The notes under the pieces: model-generated
The model's database searches: none
Told to the model about the DNA's origin: nothing
What the model saw: the letters and a program-made list of their open reading frames with translations, nothing else
Source: JBGCEZ01 sp045106735
GTDB taxonomy: Bacteria > Planctomycetota > Phycisphaerae > Phycisphaerales > SM1A02
Assembly (NCBI GenBank): GCA_045106735.1
Contig: JBGCEZ010000111.1
Location: 1-34,729 of the forward strand
Direction: 5' to 3'
DNA: 34,729 bases
Program-made: the position numbers and the translations under genes
Shown: one piece after another, positions 22,896 through 32,089 of the stretch
Position numbering within the stretch: the stretch's first letter is position 1
Layout: each line of letters opens with the position of its first letter

Positions 22896-25874
22896 TCAGG
22901 CTCCGGCGGGCGGGGCATCGGCGTCAACCGCCGCCGCCGCGCGAAGATTTCGCAGCGCGTCGAACGCATCCATCGGCGTCATGCGATCCAGGTCGAGCCC
23001 CCGGACGGTTTCGATGACCGGATGCGGGAGGGCAGCCGCCGGCTCGGGCGAGGACGCTGCGGCGGTCGCGGTCGCGGTCTCTGGGGCTGGCTCCGGGGCC
23101 GGCTTGGATGCGGGATTGGCCGGGGCCGGTTCGGCCGCGGCGAACAGCCCGAGTTGCCCGTCGGCTGGCGAGCGCGGGGCGTGCGTCTGCACGACCAGCG
23201 AATCGAGCACGGCCGACGCCCGCTGCACCGTCGCTCGCGGGAGCCCGGCAATGCGGGCGACGTGGATGCCGTAGCTCTGCCCCGCCCGGCCTGCCGCGAT
23301 GCGGTGCAGGAAGATGACGTCGCCCTCCCACTCGCGGACCGTCACGTGCAGATTGCACACGCCCGGGCGGGTCTCCGGCAGTTCGGTGAGCTCGTGGTAG
23401 TGCGTGGCGAATAGGGCGCGGCAGCCGCGGTCGTCGATCGTCTCCGCGATCGCCCACGCCAAGGCCAAGCCGTCGAGCGTGCTCGTACCGCGGCCGATCT
23501 CGTCCAGAATCACGAGCGAGTGCTCGGTGGCGTGGTGCAGGATGCTGGCCGTCTCCACCATCTCCACCATGAAGGTCGATTGCCCGGCGTGCAGTTCGTC
23601 GGCTGCGCCGATGCGGGTGAAGATTCGGTCGGTCCGGCCGATGGTGGCGGCTTCGGCCGGCACCCAGCTTCCGGTGTGGGCCAGCAGCGTGATGAGCGCG
23701 ACCTGGCGGATGTACGTCGACTTGCCGGCCATGTTCGGGCCGGTGATGAGGGCGAGGTGCGGTGCGGCGGTGGCGGCCGGGGCAAAGTTTGATTCTGCTT
23801 CGCCGCCGCCTGCGGGCGCCGGGTCATCAGCTTGGGGCCCGAGCTGGCAATCGTTCGGGACGAATCCGTCGCCGAGCAAGTCGTCCAGTACCGGATGGCG
23901 ACCGCCGACGATGTTCAGTCCCGGTTCGGCGATCAGGTGCGGCCGCGTCCATCCGCGGCGAACGGCGGTCTCGGCGAACCCGCGCAGCACGTCCAGTTCA
24001 GCCACGACGTGCGCGTAGGTGGCCAGGCTTCCGGCGTGCGCCGCGGCCCCGGTGCACAGCGCGTCGAAGAGCTGCTGTTCGCGGGCGCGGGCGCGGTCCT
24101 CGGCCGTGAGTACCTTCTCTTCGAACGTCTTCAGTTCGGGCGTGATGTAACGTTCGGCGTTCTTGAGTGTTTGCTTGCGGTGAAAGCTCTCGGGCACCCG
24201 GTCGCGGTGGGCGTTGGTGATCTCGATGTAATACCCAAAGACCCGGTTGAAGCCGACTTTGAGCGACGGGATCTCGCTCTCGGCGATGAGGTCCGCCTGG
24301 TACGCGGCCAGCCACGTCGACGCATCGCGCTGCAGTCCGCGGGCTTCGTCGAGCTCGGCGTCGCAGCCGTCGCGGAAGAGCCCGCCGTCGCGCAGGTGCG
24401 CCGGCGGTTCATCATTGCAACGCGTCAGAATGTCGGCGGCCAGCGGTTCGAGGTCCGCGGCCAATCGTTGGAGGGTGCCGTGGACGTCGGCCAGGGCGGG
24501 CACGCGGGCGCAGAGGTCGCGAAGTTCTGCGACCCGGCCGGCCGAGGTGCCCAGGCTGACAACATCCCGCGGCGTCGCCCGGCGCATCGCAATCCGGCCG
24601 GCGATGCGGGCAACGTCCTGCACCGGCTTGATGGCCGACGTGAGCTCGCGTCGCAGGCGTTCGTCTTCGTGCAGGGCAGCGACGATGTCTTGCCGCGCGG
24701 TGATCGCATCCAGGTCGGCGAGTGGATAGCACAGCCAGTCGCGAAGCAGCCGGCGGCCCATGGGCGTCACGCCATTTTGCATCGTGTGCAGCAGTGTTCC
24801 GTCGGCCCGGCCGGAACGAACGGTGCGTTCGACTTCGAGGCTGGCCAGACTCGCGGCGTCCATCACCAGGCCGCGGGCGGGATCCAGGCGGCGCGGCGGT
24901 TCCAGGTGGGCGAGTCGCCCGGGCCCGGTGGCCGCGTCGCCCGCGTCGGGATCCTGCGTGTCCCGGAGGTAGCGCACGAGGGCGCCGGCCGCACAGACCG
25001 CGGCCGAGCCGGCTTCCAGCCCGTAGCCCTCCAGCGTGCTGACGCGAAAGTGTTCGTGCAGGCAGCGGGCGGCTTCCTCGGCCCGGAAGGTCCAGCCGCC
25101 GCGGGGCGTCAGGGCAAAGCCGAGGCCCGCACGGGCGGCGTCCAGGGCCGGGGCCACCGGTTGGCCGTCGCGTTCGGCCACGATCACTTCGCTCGCCCCC
25201 AGCCGGGCCAGCTCGTCGGCCAGCCTCGGGGCCGGAACCGTCATCACGGTGAACTGTCCGGTGCTGACTTCCGCCGCGGCGATCGTGGCCGTCACGGCGA
25301 TGGCCGGATCGTCCAGCGGGCCGGAGCCAAAGATCACCGACGCCACGAGATTGGGGCGCGCTTCGTCGAGCAGCGATTCATCGACGAGCGTGCCGGGGGT
25401 GAGGACGCGGGTGACGGCCCGGTCCACCACGCCCTTGGCGTCCTTGGGATCCTGCACCTGGTCGGCGATCGCCACGCGGTAGCCCGCTTCGATCATCCGC
25501 CGGAGGTAGCCGTCGACGGAGTGGTGGGGGACCCCGGCCATCGGCTGGTCGTTGCCGCGCTTGGTCAGGGTCAGGCCGAGGACGCGGCTGCACAGCACCG
25601 CGTCGTCGTCAAACAGCTCGTAGAAATCGCCCATCCTGAAGAAGAGCACGCAGCCGGGATGGGCTCGCTTGAACCGGTCATGCTGCTGCATGGCCGGGGT
25701 GAGTTTCTTGGGCTTGGTCGCGGGATTCTTGGCCGGCGTCGACGGCGACGCTCCCGCGTCGGAGGCGCCGTCGGCTTCCTCGGGAGAGGGCGATGCAGCC
25801 GTGGCTGGGGCGGTCTCGGCCTCGTCGGCAGCGACGGCGGCGGCGACGGGCGGATTCTGGCGGGCTCGGGGCAT
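22896..25874 (-). CDS. mutS: DNA mismatch repair protein MutS
   Basis: MutS dimers find mismatches and start repair in an ATP-dependent way. The 992-residue product (start ATG 25874) is longer than usual (about 850-880). Residues 1-55 are an Ala/Pro/acidic extension; the mismatch-recognition domain begins after KKLTPAMQQH and contains the Phe-x-Glu wedge in GDFYELF (residues 84-86). The connector, core/lever and clamp (GFNRVFGYYIEITN) follow. The ATPase has Walker A GPNMAGKST, the helical signature STFMVEMVETASIL, Walker B VILDEIGRGTSTLDG and the switch His in ATHYHEL. An Ala/Pro/Glu linker near residue 880 leads to a last dimerisation segment (DRMTPMDAFDALRNL). An alternative start 69 bp upstream is possible. 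TACACT sits 10 nt before ATG and no Shine-Dalgarno is visible. mutL is not nearby. Confidence 0.97.
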   Translation of the reverse strand: MPRARQNPPVAAAVAADEAETAPATAASPSPEEADGASDAGASPSTPAKNPATKPKKLTPAMQQHDRFKRAHPGCVLFFRMGDFYELFDDDAVLCSRVLGLTLTKRGNDQPMAGVPHHSVDGYLRRMIEAGYRVAIADQVQDPKDAKGVVDRAVTRVLTPGTLVDESLLDEARPNLVASVIFGSGPLDDPAIAVTATIAAAEVSTGQFTVMTVPAPRLADELARLGASEVIVAERDGQPVAPALDAARAGLGFALTPRGGWTFRAEEAARCLHEHFRVSTLEGYGLEAGSAAVCAAGALVRYLRDTQDPDAGDAATGPGRLAHLEPPRRLDPARGLVMDAASLASLEVERTVRSGRADGTLLHTMQNGVTPMGRRLLRDWLCYPLADLDAITARQDIVAALHEDERLRRELTSAIKPVQDVARIAGRIAMRRATPRDVVSLGTSAGRVAELRDLCARVPALADVHGTLQRLAADLEPLAADILTRCNDEPPAHLRDGGLFRDGCDAELDEARGLQRDASTWLAAYQADLIAESEIPSLKVGFNRVFGYYIEITNAHRDRVPESFHRKQTLKNAERYITPELKTFEEKVLTAEDRARAREQQLFDALCTGAAAHAGSLATYAHVVAELDVLRGFAETAVRRGWTRPHLIAEPGLNIVGGRHPVLDDLLGDGFVPNDCQLGPQADDPAPAGGGEAESNFAPAATAAPHLALITGPNMAGKSTYIRQVALITLLAHTGSWVPAEAATIGRTDRIFTRIGAADELHAGQSTFMVEMVETASILHHATEHSLVILDEIGRGTSTLDGLALAWAIAETIDDRGCRALFATHYHELTELPETRPGVCNLHVTVREWEGDVIFLHRIAAGRAGQSYGIHVARIAGLPRATVQRASAVLDSLVVQTHAPRSPADGQLGLFAAAEPAPANPASKPAPEPAPETATATAAASSPEPAAALPHPVIETVRGLDLDRMTPMDAFDALRNLRAAAAVDADAPPAGA

Positions 25875-25884
25875 GGTGCGGCCG

Positions 25885-25890
25885 AGTGTA
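25885..25890 (-). promoter_or_regulatory. candidate -10 box of mutS
   Basis: TACACT on the minus strand ends 10 nt before the chosen mutS ATG, with no Shine-Dalgarno between. Confidence 0.3.
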
Positions 25891-26030
25891 GTCCGGGGGG
25901 CGCGGCCGGCCGTGGGCCACCGCGTCCGCGCCAGGCCGTCCACGGTTGGAGGACGGGCCGGCGCCCAGGCGAGCGGCGGGGCCGGGCGAACAGCCCGCGG
26001 GATGCCGCCCCCAGGAGGGGCCGCCGGCCA

Positions 26031-26074
26031 ACGAAAACGGGCCCTGGCCGAACATGGTGTCCGGCCAAGGCCCG
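26031..26074 (-). terminator. Rho-independent terminator of tRNA-Ala
   Basis: On the minus strand, 13 consecutive pairs (CGGGCCTTGGCCG / CGGCCAGGGCCCG with one G-U pair) enclose an 11-nt loop and are followed by TTTTCG. The stem starts 7 nt after the tRNA 3' end, so it ends the tRNA transcript. Confidence 0.85.
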
Positions 26075-26081
26075 ATTCAAG

Positions 26082-26154
26082 TGGAGCGGATGAGGGTCGA
26101 ACTCACAACCTCCTCGATGCGACCGAGGCGCTCTCCCAATTGAGCTACCGCCCC
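26082..26154 (-). tRNA. tRNA-Ala (anticodon CGC)
   Basis: The minus strand folds into a full cloverleaf of 73 nt. Acceptor GGGGCGG/CCGCTCC shows the G3-U70 wobble pair, the identity element for alanyl-tRNA synthetase. The D arm starts GCTC with loop AATTGGGA, the anticodon stem is CCTCG/CGAGG with the 7-nt loop GTCGCAT, giving anticodon CGC for codon GCG. The T arm is GTGAG/CTCAT around TTCGACC. The CCA end is not encoded (ACTTG follows), so it must be added. A terminator lies just downstream. The GCG codon is abundant in this GC-rich genome. Confidence 0.95.
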
Positions 26155-26467
26155 TGGTGCCGCCTCGCCACGCGAGCGTGGTCCGAGCCGGGCAGGGTGC
26201 CGACGTTGCCGCCGGTGCCGGACCTTCGTCCGACGCCGTCGACATCGGCGACGGGGAAGACTAGCTTCACGAAAATCGGACGTCAACGTCCAGATCGGGT
26301 GGATTCCCGATCAGAATGCGAACCAGCCGGCCGGACGGACGTCCGCTTCCGTCAATGTCGAACCGGGGCCCATGCCGATGCCCGGTACCATCCGCGATTC
26401 CGCCCGTCCGTCCCGCGGCCGGCCTTCTTCCTGATCCTGCCCCTCCAGCTCCGGCGCCCCGACATCC

Positions 26468-29323
26468 ATGAGTGAAGCCCCCGCCAAGCCGAACTACCGC
26501 AAGACGCTGAACCTCCCCAAGACGAAGTTCGACATGCGAGCCCGTCTGAAGGAGAGCGAGCCGATGAGCCGCAAGCGCTGGGAGGCGATGGACCTCTTTG
26601 AGAGCGTCGACGCCGCTCGGGCCGAAGCCGATCCGTACGTGTTCCACGACGGGCCGCCGTACGCCAATGGCTCGATTCACCTCGGCCACCTGATGAACAA
26701 GATCCTCAAGGACATCGTCGTCCGCAGTCGCCTGATGCGCGGACAGCGCTGCCGCTTCGTCCCGGGTTGGGATTGCCACGGACTGCCGATCGAACACAAG
26801 GTGATGAGCGACCTCGTCGCCTCCGGGCGCGTGGAGAAGCTTGCCGCGTTGGAGCCGGACGTTCGCCGGATGGCGGTGCGCAAGGCGTGCAAGGCGCACG
26901 CCGAAAAGTTCGTCAAGCAGCAGTCGGGCGAGCTGCAGCGGCTCCTGACCCTCGGCGACTACAAGGATCCGTACGTCACCATGGCCCCGCGTTACGAGCG
27001 GGCGACGATCGAAGTCTTTGCCGAGCTCGTCGAGCAAGGCCTGGTGTACCGAGCGCTCAAGCCGGTCCACTGGTCGATCGCCAACCAGACCGCGTTGGCC
27101 GAAGCCGAACTCGAGTACCAGGACCGCGAGGATCCGTCGATCTACGTGGACTTTGAAGCCGCCGACCGCAGCGCGGTGGGCAAGGCATTCGGCGTTGAAC
27201 TCGATACCACGCCCAGTTTCATGATCTGGACGACGACGCCCTGGACGCTGCCGGCCAACCTGGCCATCGCCGTCCACGAACGCTACCGGTACGCCCTGGT
27301 GCGCATGGACGGCAGCGAGACCGTCGTGGCCAGCGATCTCGTCAAGAAGGTCGCCGAAACCGGCGGCGCCGAAGACGTTGAAATCCTGGCCGAGTGCGAC
27401 GGATCCGCCCTCGTCGGCTGCACGTATCGCCATCCCTTCTGCGATCGGACGAGCCGCATCGTGTCGGCCGACTACGTGACGTTGGAAGACGGCACTGGCC
27501 TCGTGCACACCGCGCCCGGGCACGGTACGGAGGACTACCAGACCGGCCTGCGCGAAAAGCTCGAGGTGTACTGCCCGGTGCAGCACGACGGCACGTACGA
27601 CGACACCGTGCCGGAGTGGCTCGTCGGCCTGAGCGTGTGGGATGCGAACCCGCTGATCATCAAGCACCTGCAAGATTCGGGGCACTTGTTCCACCACCTG
27701 CAGTTCATGCACAGTTACCCGCACGATTGGCGCAGCAAGACGCCCGTCATCTTCCGCGGCACGGAACAGTGGTTCGTGGGCGTCGACCGGCCGACCAAGC
27801 GGGAGGGCCGCACGCTCCGCGAGATGGCCGTCACCGGCGCCGAGAACGACGTGAAGTTCATCCCCGAGTGGGGACGCAACCGTTTCCGTGGGATGCTCGA
27901 AACGCGTCCCGATTGGTGCATCAGTCGCCAGCGAGCCTGGGGTCTGCCGATCCCGGCGTTCCGCCTGCCGAACGGCGAGGCGCTCATGACGCCGGCCACG
28001 GTGCGGGCGGTGGCCGAAGCCTTCGGCGAGCGCGGCAGTGATGCGTGGTTCACCGAAACGCCGGAGCAGATCCTCGCCACGTGGGACCCGGCCAGCGATC
28101 CCGACGCGCCGGCGGGCGTGGACCTGTCGACGCTCGAGAAGATGTATGACATCTTCGACGTGTGGTTCGAGTCGGGTTCGTCGTGGAATGCAGTGATGCG
28201 CCGGCGCGACCTCGGCTACCCGATCGATCTGTACCTCGAGGGGTCCGATCAGCACCGCGGCTGGTTCCAGCTCTCCATGCTGCCCGCGCTCGGGGCGACG
28301 GGCAAGCCGCCCTTCAAGACGATCCTGACCCACGGGTTCATCGTCGACAAGGACGGCAAGAAGATGTCCAAGAGCCTGGGGAACACGCTCGACGTGGGCG
28401 AGTTGCTCGAATCGCACGGAGCCGATGTCTTGCGTTGGTGGGTGAGCCAACTTGCCTTCGAGAACGACATCAAGGTGGACACGAGTTACATCGATGCGGC
28501 GGGGGAGTCCTACCGCAAGGTGCGCAATACGGTCCGGTTCCTGCTGAGCAACCTCAACGACTTCACCGCCACGTGCGACGGGGTCGACGGCATGTGCGTG
28601 GACCTGTCCAAGCTTCCGGCCGAGTCGATCGACGCCTGGATCCTGGGAGAAGCGGCGGCCCTGCGCGAAGGCGTGATGGCCGCCTACGACGCCTGCGAGA
28701 TGCGCCGCGCCCACCAGATGCTGTTCGACTTCTGCAATGACACGCTGTCGTCGGTCTACTTGGCCGCCGTCAAGGACCGGCTGTACTGCGATGCCGCCGA
28801 TGCGCCGCGGCGCCGAGCCACGCAGACGGTCATGTGGGATCTCACGGCCCTGCTGTCGACCTTGCTCGCTCCGATCCTGCCGCACACCGCCGACGAAATC
28901 TGGCGGAGCCTGCACGGCATCAATGCCCAGGCGAAGGACGATCCGACCTGCGTCCAGATGGAAACCTACGCCGGCGTGCCCCGGGTCCAGGCCTCGGCCG
29001 ACTGGGCCGCGGTCTTCGCCGGGCGCGATGCGGCGCTCAAGGCGCTCGAAGCCGCCAAGGCCGAAGGCGTCGACAACCCACTCGACGCCGAAGTCGTGCT
29101 GCCCGATCCCGACGGCGTCCTGATGCGGTTCGACGCCGACATGGCCGACCTGCTCGGCGTGAGCCGGGTGGCGTACGACACCACGATCGACGCGCCGATC
29201 GTCAAGAGCTTGGAGGGCGAGCCGCGTTGCGAGCGTTCCTGGAAGCGTGACGGCACGGTCAGTGAACGCAGCAACGGGAGCATGCTGAGCGACCGGGACG
29301 CAGCCGCGCTCGAACTGACGTGA
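26468..29323 (+). CDS. ileS: Isoleucyl-tRNA synthetase with a degenerate C-terminal zinc finger
   Basis: IleRS charges tRNA-Ile and edits Val-tRNA-Ile. The 951-residue length fits the bacterial type. Class I signatures: HLGH (71-74) for the HIGH box in PPYANGSIHLGHLMNK, and KMSKS (632-636). The editing domain is present (TTTPWTLPANLA, then GTGLVHTAPGHGTEDY), as is SSWNAVMRR before SDQHRGW. The C-terminal end resembles the family zinc finger (CxxCW...LCxRC) but reads RCERSWKRDG...SMLSDRDAAALE: only one of four expected Cys remains, so it should not bind zinc there. Upstream of the chosen ATG no Shine-Dalgarno or near -10 box is clear. The stop TGA overlaps the GTG of the nucleotidyltransferase gene (GTGA). 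Confidence 0.97.
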   Translation: MSEAPAKPNYRKTLNLPKTKFDMRARLKESEPMSRKRWEAMDLFESVDAARAEADPYVFHDGPPYANGSIHLGHLMNKILKDIVVRSRLMRGQRCRFVPGWDCHGLPIEHKVMSDLVASGRVEKLAALEPDVRRMAVRKACKAHAEKFVKQQSGELQRLLTLGDYKDPYVTMAPRYERATIEVFAELVEQGLVYRALKPVHWSIANQTALAEAELEYQDREDPSIYVDFEAADRSAVGKAFGVELDTTPSFMIWTTTPWTLPANLAIAVHERYRYALVRMDGSETVVASDLVKKVAETGGAEDVEILAECDGSALVGCTYRHPFCDRTSRIVSADYVTLEDGTGLVHTAPGHGTEDYQTGLREKLEVYCPVQHDGTYDDTVPEWLVGLSVWDANPLIIKHLQDSGHLFHHLQFMHSYPHDWRSKTPVIFRGTEQWFVGVDRPTKREGRTLREMAVTGAENDVKFIPEWGRNRFRGMLETRPDWCISRQRAWGLPIPAFRLPNGEALMTPATVRAVAEAFGERGSDAWFTETPEQILATWDPASDPDAPAGVDLSTLEKMYDIFDVWFESGSSWNAVMRRRDLGYPIDLYLEGSDQHRGWFQLSMLPALGATGKPPFKTILTHGFIVDKDGKKMSKSLGNTLDVGELLESHGADVLRWWVSQLAFENDIKVDTSYIDAAGESYRKVRNTVRFLLSNLNDFTATCDGVDGMCVDLSKLPAESIDAWILGEAAALREGVMAAYDACEMRRAHQMLFDFCNDTLSSVYLAAVKDRLYCDAADAPRRRATQTVMWDLTALLSTLLAPILPHTADEIWRSLHGINAQAKDDPTCVQMETYAGVPRVQASADWAAVFAGRDAALKALEAAKAEGVDNPLDAEVVLPDPDGVLMRFDADMADLLGVSRVAYDTTIDAPIVKSLEGEPRCERSWKRDGTVSERSNGSMLSDRDAAALELT

Positions 29324-30303
29324 GCGATGCGGCCAGCCGGTTCCTGGGGCAGCGGTGGGCGCTGCGCCGCGCCCTGGACGGTGCGGCTTGGGCGCACGCG
29401 GGCGGATCGGTCCCGGCCGGACGACTGAGCGGGGCGGCCGAGGGGGCGGTCGCCGGGTTCGCCGACGAATTGACCGACGGATTGGCTGACGAATTGACCG
29501 ACGGATGGGCCAAGGCCGGCCCTGTCCCGCCAGCCGATTCCGAGGCCCGTGCCTGGCCGGCCGACGCCCGGTGCACGGTCCGCGGCGACGCCGAGATTCC
29601 GGCGGCGGCGGAAGTGTCCATCCCATGGGCGGCGATCGTCGGCTCGCGTGGCCAAGGACTCGCGACTGAATCGTCCGATGTCGACCGTCGCGGGGTGTAC
29701 GTCGCCGGGCCGGCGGTGCACTGCTCCCTCGATGGTCCGCCGGAGCAGTTGGTCCACGACGCCGACCAGTGCTGCTTCTGGGAGTACGGCAAGTTTCTTC
29801 GGCTCCTTGGCCGCAGTGATCCGATGGCCTTGGAAACGTTGTACGCCGGACAAGACGACTGGTGCGCCGGCTGGTTCGCCGCCGAACGCGATGGCTTGCG
29901 CGACGCCGGCGCCGGACAGTCGGCCATGGTGATTTCGTCGTTCGGCGCCTACGCCGATCGCCAGGCGGCCAAGCTCGAACGTCGCCGGGCCCGAGACGGC
30001 ACGTTTCCGGCCAGCCGGGCCATGCATCTCGTTCGCGTCCTCATGGCCCTCGACCGATTCGTGGCCGACGGACAGCTTGCGTTCGTGGTGGAGCCGAACG
30101 AGCGCGAAGAACTGTTGGCGATCAAGGCGGGGCGCGACGACTGGCCCGTGATCGCCGCTCGCTGCGATGGCCTCCGAGCGTCGATCGCCGCCGGCACTCC
30201 GGCTCGTGCTGCAGTCTTGCCCGCCACCCCGGACCGTTCCATTCTTGCGGCGTCGCTGGTGCGCGTGCGCCGCCGCGTCTTCGGGAGATCTCCGCATGCT
30301 TGA
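29320..30303 (+). CDS. Nucleotidyltransferase-fold protein (MNT/RlaP-like), gene A
   Basis: A DNA polymerase beta-type nucleotidyltransferase domain is visible in VGSRGQGLATESSDVDRRGVY: GSR at 108-110 followed by the SDxD metal motif, as in the MNT/RlaP group. The FWEYGKFLRLLGRSDPMALETLYA segment that follows is characteristic of this group, and the C-terminal half is helical (RAMHLVRVLMALDRFVADG). Residues 1-100 precede the fold and contain a 24-bp internal duplication (29461-29508, residues ADELTDG twice) of low-complexity character. The start overlaps ileS by 4 bp (GTG 29320) and the end overlaps gene B by 8 bp. These proteins are thought to add nucleotides to RNA ends in RNA repair; the exact reaction is not demonstrated. 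No ligase gene is near. Confidence 0.8.
   Translation: MSDAASRFLGQRWALRRALDGAAWAHAGGSVPAGRLSGAAEGAVAGFADELTDGLADELTDGWAKAGPVPPADSEARAWPADARCTVRGDAEIPAAAEVSIPWAAIVGSRGQGLATESSDVDRRGVYVAGPAVHCSLDGPPEQLVHDADQCCFWEYGKFLRLLGRSDPMALETLYAGQDDWCAGWFAAERDGLRDAGAGQSAMVISSFGAYADRQAAKLERRRARDGTFPASRAMHLVRVLMALDRFVADGQLAFVVEPNEREELLAIKAGRDDWPVIAARCDGLRASIAAGTPARAAVLPATPDRSILAASLVRVRRRVFGRSPHA
29461..29508 (+). repeat. 24-bp tandem duplication inside nucleotidyltransferase A
   Basis: Two in-frame copies, 29461-29484 and 29485-29508, differ at 2 of 24 bases and encode two ADELTDG-type units in the non-catalytic N-terminal region. Confidence 0.85.
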
Positions 30304-31075
30304 AGCCCAACCATTGCTCGAACGCGTCGCCGCCGCCCACTCGCGGCCGCTCGTGTTCGCCACGCTGAGCGGGGCCCACCTCTACGGTTTTCCGTCCCCG
30401 GATTCCGACTTCGATCTTCGGGGCATCCACCTCATGAGCGAGGCCGACGTCTTCGCCCTCGATCCGCCGGCCGAAACCATCGAGTCGATGGACGTCGTCG
30501 AAGGCCACGAGATCGATCTCGTCACGCACGACGTTCGGAAGTTCATGCGGCTGATGCTCCGGCCGAACGGGTACGTGCTCGAACAGTTGCTTTCCCCGTT
30601 GGTGGTGGTGACGGGTCACGCCCACGCCGAGTTGATGGACATCGGCCGCCGCTGCGTGACGCGGCACCACGGGCATCATTACATCGGCTTTGCCCGAAAC
30701 CAACGGGCGAAGCTCGACCGTGAAGACCCGCCGCGCGTGAAGACCCTCTTGTACGTGTTGCGGGTCCTGATGACCGGGGTGCACTTGATGCGCACCGGCG
30801 AAGTTGAAGCCAACCTTGAAGTCTTGAACCAGACGTTCAAGCGGCCGGGCGTTGCCGAACTCATGGCCATGAAGCAGTCCGGCCAGGAACGGCAACCGGT
30901 CGACCCCGCCGAACTTGAGCGCCAACTGCGCGAGGCGGACCGCTTGGCCGCGGAGCTGGAATCGGCCATGGCCGAGAGTGCATTGCCCGAGCGGGCGGAA
31001 GTCCGTTCGGAGTTGGAATCGCTGCTGTTGCGATTGCGTACGGAAGGTATTCGGGAGTCGCCGCCAAACGGTTGA
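30296..31075 (+). CDS. Nucleotidyltransferase (RlaP-like), gene B
   Basis: The 259-residue protein begins directly with the catalytic fold: FATLSGAHLYGFPSPDSDFDLRGIHL shows the GSxxYG motif (GAHLYG here) and the SDxDxRG metal carboxylates, which are typical of RlaP-type polymerase beta superfamily members. Next comes EIDLVTHDVRKFMRLMLRPNGYVLEQLLSP, then HHYIGFARNQRAKL and TLLYVLRVLMTGVHLMRTGEVEANL, the tRNA nucleotidyltransferase-like helical region. A coiled, charged C-terminus ends it. The start ATG 30296 overlaps the end of gene A by 8 bp, so the A-B pair should be translated together and downstream of ileS. The usual Ser of GSxxYG is replaced by Ala, which may weaken phosphate binding. 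Substrate RNA is unknown. Confidence 0.85.
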   Translation: MLEAQPLLERVAAAHSRPLVFATLSGAHLYGFPSPDSDFDLRGIHLMSEADVFALDPPAETIESMDVVEGHEIDLVTHDVRKFMRLMLRPNGYVLEQLLSPLVVVTGHAHAELMDIGRRCVTRHHGHHYIGFARNQRAKLDREDPPRVKTLLYVLRVLMTGVHLMRTGEVEANLEVLNQTFKRPGVAELMAMKQSGQERQPVDPAELERQLREADRLAAELESAMAESALPERAEVRSELESLLLRLRTEGIRESPPNG

Positions 31076-31222
31076 GTCAATTCGTCGCCGGTTCGGCGGT
31101 GCGTCATTGCGTTGGCCGGTGGTGGCCCGGACGATCGAGTGCACCGGCGCGTTGGCCCGTTTGCCCACGGTGGATCCCGGCCGTTTCGGCCCGCCAACGT
31201 CGGCCCGGCAAGGAGTCATGCC

Positions 31223-32089
31223 ATGTCCGACCGGCGCATTCGCCGTACATCTGCACTTTCTGCCCTCATGCTCACCGGCGTCGCGGTGGCGGGAACCGGC
31301 ATTCTGTGCGACGCCTTTGACGACGGCGTGATCGATCCGATGTGGACGGTCATCACCCAGGATCCCGCGGTCATTGGGATCGTCGAAGAGGATGGCCGGC
31401 TTGAGTTTCCCGCCTCCGGTGGCGGCGAAGCGTTCGCCGGAGCCGTCAGTCGTTGGACGCTCGATGCGTTCGAAGACTTTCAGATCAAGTTGGACTACGC
31501 CGCGGCGGCGCCGGCCAGCGGCGAGGCGGGGATCTCGTTCGTGGTGGTGTTCGGCGGCGAGATCGAGAAGGGCGAGATCGTCGATGGGTTCGTGATGGAC
31601 GCCGGCCACGATGACGATGGTCCGTTCTATTGCATCACGCAGTGGCTCGGCGGCTTGGAGTTCTTCACGTGCGATGTTTCGGGCGGCGATGGGACCTCGA
31701 TGTACATGTGGTACGACGCGGCGGCCGACCGTGTCCGCGTCAGTTTCATCGGCTTTGGTGACCTGTCCACCGGATCGGGCATCATGCTCCGCGAATCGTC
31801 GGGCACCGACCGGGTTCAGGTTGCGTTCGCCGGATTCGTGGTCGACGCTCCGCCGGTGAACGGCGACAACCTGTGGGTCGACAACGTGTGCGTCGTCGAC
31901 GGCGTCATCCTGCCGGCCACGCCGCCGGCGGACATCAACGGGGATGGCGCGGTCGATCTCACCGATTTGCTGACGGTGCTTGGGTCGTGGGGCCCGTGCG
32001 CTGAATGTCCAGCCGACGTCAACGCCGACGGGGTGGTGGACATCGGGGACCTGTTGGCCTTACTCGCCGCGTGGGATCCTGGGGCCTGA
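31223..32089 (+). CDS. Secreted protein with C-terminal dockerin-like EF-hand pair
   Basis: A 288-residue exported protein of unknown function. Start ATG 31223 has AAGGAG 7 nt upstream. Residues 1-27 look like a Sec signal peptide (RRIRRTSALSALMLTGVAVAG). The body begins CDAFDDGVIDPMWTVI and has beta-rich stretches (GISFVVVFGGEIEKGEIVDGF, RVRVSFIGFGDL) in the style of concanavalin A-like domains. The last 50 residues are two calcium-binding repeats: DINGDGAVDLTDLLTVLGSWG and DVNADGVVDIGDLLALLAAW, joined by a CAEC linker. Such dockerin-like pairs are frequent at the C-termini of secreted Phycisphaerae proteins. No catalytic residues were found. It lies 147 bp after the nucleotidyltransferase pair and 217 bp before the GH20 gene; a functional link with the glycosidase is only possible, not shown. 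Confidence 0.85.
   Translation: MSDRRIRRTSALSALMLTGVAVAGTGILCDAFDDGVIDPMWTVITQDPAVIGIVEEDGRLEFPASGGGEAFAGAVSRWTLDAFEDFQIKLDYAAAAPASGEAGISFVVVFGGEIEKGEIVDGFVMDAGHDDDGPFYCITQWLGGLEFFTCDVSGGDGTSMYMWYDAAADRVRVSFIGFGDLSTGSGIMLRESSGTDRVQVAFAGFVVDAPPVNGDNLWVDNVCVVDGVILPATPPADINGDGAVDLTDLLTVLGSWGPCAECPADVNADGVVDIGDLLALLAAWDPGA

Noticed and set aside
23832..26093. Long open frame antisense to mutS and running over the tRNA gene.
   Set aside because: It crosses a tRNA and mirrors the mutS frame, so it is not a gene.
26267..29626. Long open frame (over 1100 codons) antisense to ileS.
   Set aside because: Shadow frame of ileS caused by codon bias; product is Arg/Ala/Val/His-rich without motifs.
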